Shown here in pieces: positions 5,866 to 6,563 of a stretch of 6,563 nucleotides of DNA. A program made the position numbers and the translations under genes. How positions within the stretch are numbered: position 1 is the first letter of the stretch; each line of letters opens with the position of its first letter. Source of the stretch: an uncultured Erysipelotrichaceae bacterium (GTDB lineage Bacteria; Bacillota_I; Bacilli_A; RFN20; CAG-826). The DNA lies in the NCBI GenBank assembly GCA_902793515.1, contig CADBDO010000045.1:1-6563 (forward strand), in the 5' to 3' direction. The notes below the pieces were generated by a model. The model searched no databases. It was not told the DNA's origin and saw only the letters and a list, made by a program, of their open reading frames with translations.

Positions 5866-6487
5866 ATTTGTTCTTTGAACGGATGGCCTTTATCCTTTCT
5901 TTCCACCTCTTCTTCAAATCCTCGAATCGTTCATCCGCGGATTCTTTGATGGCCTTAAGCTGAGTGGCCAAATGGATTGAATAGGCGAAATCGACTGCCA
6001 TCGCGCCGATGACGATGCCGATGAAATACGTATAGATGAGGTTATCGCTTAGCCAGCTGATGCCCTCAACGAGGATTGGGTTCAAAAGGAAATAATAAAG
6101 CGAACCAACTGCCAGCCAGGCAAGAGAGAAGATCGGGCAGATGATTCCCATGATGTTTCCTTTGCGGTTCGAATAATCCCATAACTTGACTCCGAAACCT
6201 TTTATGAAGATCAAACCGGCGATGAATTCGACTAAGGTCATCGCAACACCGATCAAGAGGATGCGGACAATGACGTCAACGATCACATTGGGTATTCCTA
6301 GAGGAATGTTGCTAATTCCATATAGGAAAGCGACCCCGAATCCATAAATAGGCAAATAAGGTCCGGTTAAGAAACCCGGGTTCATCCATTTCTTTTGGGA
6401 GACAAACCTGCGGAAGAAGAGCTCAAGCACCCAACCAAAAAGTGAACCGATGACGAATAATGTTGAAAGGATAACGATGTGTTTCAT
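5864..6487 (-). CDS. CmpB-family integral membrane protein ('putative ABC transporter permease')
   Basis: A 207-residue polytopic membrane protein. Hydrophobic segments lie at about 3-24, 44-60, 68-97 (perhaps one long or two short), 112-138 and 150-172. A basic, charged cytoplasmic-looking tail follows (175-207, RFEDLKKRWKERIKAIRSKNK). Family marks are FGWVLELFFRR (17-27), NPGFLTGPYLPIYGFG (36-51) and KLWDYSNRKGNIMGIICPIFSLAW (101-124). These match the conserved pattern 'GW..E........NRGFL.GP.cPIYGfG ... lWDYS....Ni.G.ic...sl.W' of the PF06541 family (CmpB), widespread in Firmicutes. The family is labelled as an ABC permease in databases, but I know of no demonstrated transport activity and there is no partner ATPase of transporter type beside it. 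The usual NRGFL reads NPGFL here. The ATG at 6487 has only a weak GAAG 8 bases upstream. The gene stands alone between two terminators. Confidence 0.85.
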   Translation of the reverse strand: MKHIVILSTLFVIGSLFGWVLELFFRRFVSQKKWMNPGFLTGPYLPIYGFGVAFLYGISNIPLGIPNVIVDVIVRILLIGVAMTLVEFIAGLIFIKGFGVKLWDYSNRKGNIMGIICPIFSLAWLAVGSLYYFLLNPILVEGISWLSDNLIYTYFIGIVIGAMAVDFAYSIHLATQLKAIKESADERFEDLKKRWKERIKAIRSKNK

Positions 6488-6517
6488 AGTCTATCTTCAA
6501 AAATCCCTGTCAAAACT

Positions 6518-6523
6518 ATTATA
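6518..6523 (-). promoter_or_regulatory. Probable -10 box of the CmpB-family gene
   Basis: A perfect TATAAT on the minus strand would give a start near 6511 and a leader of about 24 bases. At 17 bases upstream the sequence is GAACTT, a poor -35, because that region is taken up by the hairpin and T-tract of the preceding terminator. The assignment is therefore tentative. Confidence 0.5.
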
Positions 6524-6530
6524 AATCCTT

Positions 6531-6563
6531 AAAAAGAAAAAAGTTCGACAACGATCTGTCGAA
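6531..6563 (-). terminator. Terminator of a minus-strand gene lying right of the window
   Basis: A perfect inverted repeat, TTCGACA (6544-6550) and TGTCGAA (6557-6563), with a 6-base loop is followed on the minus strand by CTTTTTTCTTTTT (6543-6531). The layout is a hairpin then U-tract, so it should end a transcript coming from beyond 6563. The stem may continue past the window edge. Confidence 0.75.

Noticed and set aside
6509..6514. Perfect TTGACA on the minus strand just before the CmpB-family gene
   Set aside because: At 15-17 bases downstream the only -10-like hexamers (TAGACT, GACTAT) touch or overlap the ATG, so transcription would start inside the gene. The TATAAT at 6518-6523 fits better.
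1..6563. Search for CRISPR arrays, insertion sequences, tRNA/rRNA genes, phage genes or a defence system
   Set aside because: No spaced direct repeats, transposase or integrase motifs, or RNA-gene signatures seen. Nearly all the window is occupied by ordinary housekeeping-type genes.

Overview
The window looks like a compact chromosomal segment of a low-to-moderate GC Firmicutes/Mollicutes-type bacterium (Bacilli or a related uncultured gut lineage). This rests on gene content typical of that group: a DegV protein, an S1-domain protein next to pgi, a CmpB-type membrane protein, ABC-F and LemA. Standard stop codons, AGGAGG-type ribosome sites and sigma-A-like promoters fit. TGA ends two of the genes and UGG encodes Trp in the readings checked, so there is no sign of the Mycoplasma code. 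The lineage is an inference.

Layout from left to right. (1) The 3' end of a degV-family gene on the + strand (3-374). It converges on a bidirectional terminator (about 381-418). (2) A four-gene minus-strand operon, in transcription order: HAD phosphatase (3627-2791), IspD/TarI-like cytidylyltransferase (2790-2071), single-S1-domain RNA-binding protein (2074-1712) and glucose-6-phosphate isomerase pgi (1715-429). The genes abut or overlap (TAA|ATG, ATGA, ATGA), and each has a ribosome-binding site in its upstream neighbour or leader. One strong promoter lies in front (TTGAGA, 17 bases, TATACT at 3680-3652). (3) A divergent LemA-like membrane protein on the + strand (3760-4287). (4) A convergent ABC-F ATPase on the minus strand (5816-4284), whose stop codon overlaps the LemA-like stop. 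(5) A CmpB-family five-helix membrane protein on the minus strand (6487-5864), with a terminator hairpin fused to its stop codon. (6) At the right edge, a hairpin plus T-tract that terminates a minus-strand gene lying outside the window.

How the genes fit together: pgi is central glycolysis. The S1 protein is probably a translation or stress regulator of the CvfD/YugI/GSP13 type. The cytidylyltransferase supplies either the isoprenoid (MEP) pathway or a CDP-polyol for surface polymers. The HAD substrate is unknown. The ABC-F protein acts on the ribosome and is not a transporter subunit, although it sits beside a gene of a family often named 'putative ABC transporter permease'.

The most interesting signal is regulatory. 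The LemA-like and ABC-F genes have no Shine-Dalgarno sequence, and good promoter -10 elements sit only 7-8 bases before their ATG codons, so both mRNAs may be leaderless. The four operon genes, in contrast, carry normal ribosome sites. I found no mobile element, CRISPR array, RNA gene or clearly new multi-gene system. No intergenic stretch exceeds about 130 bases.
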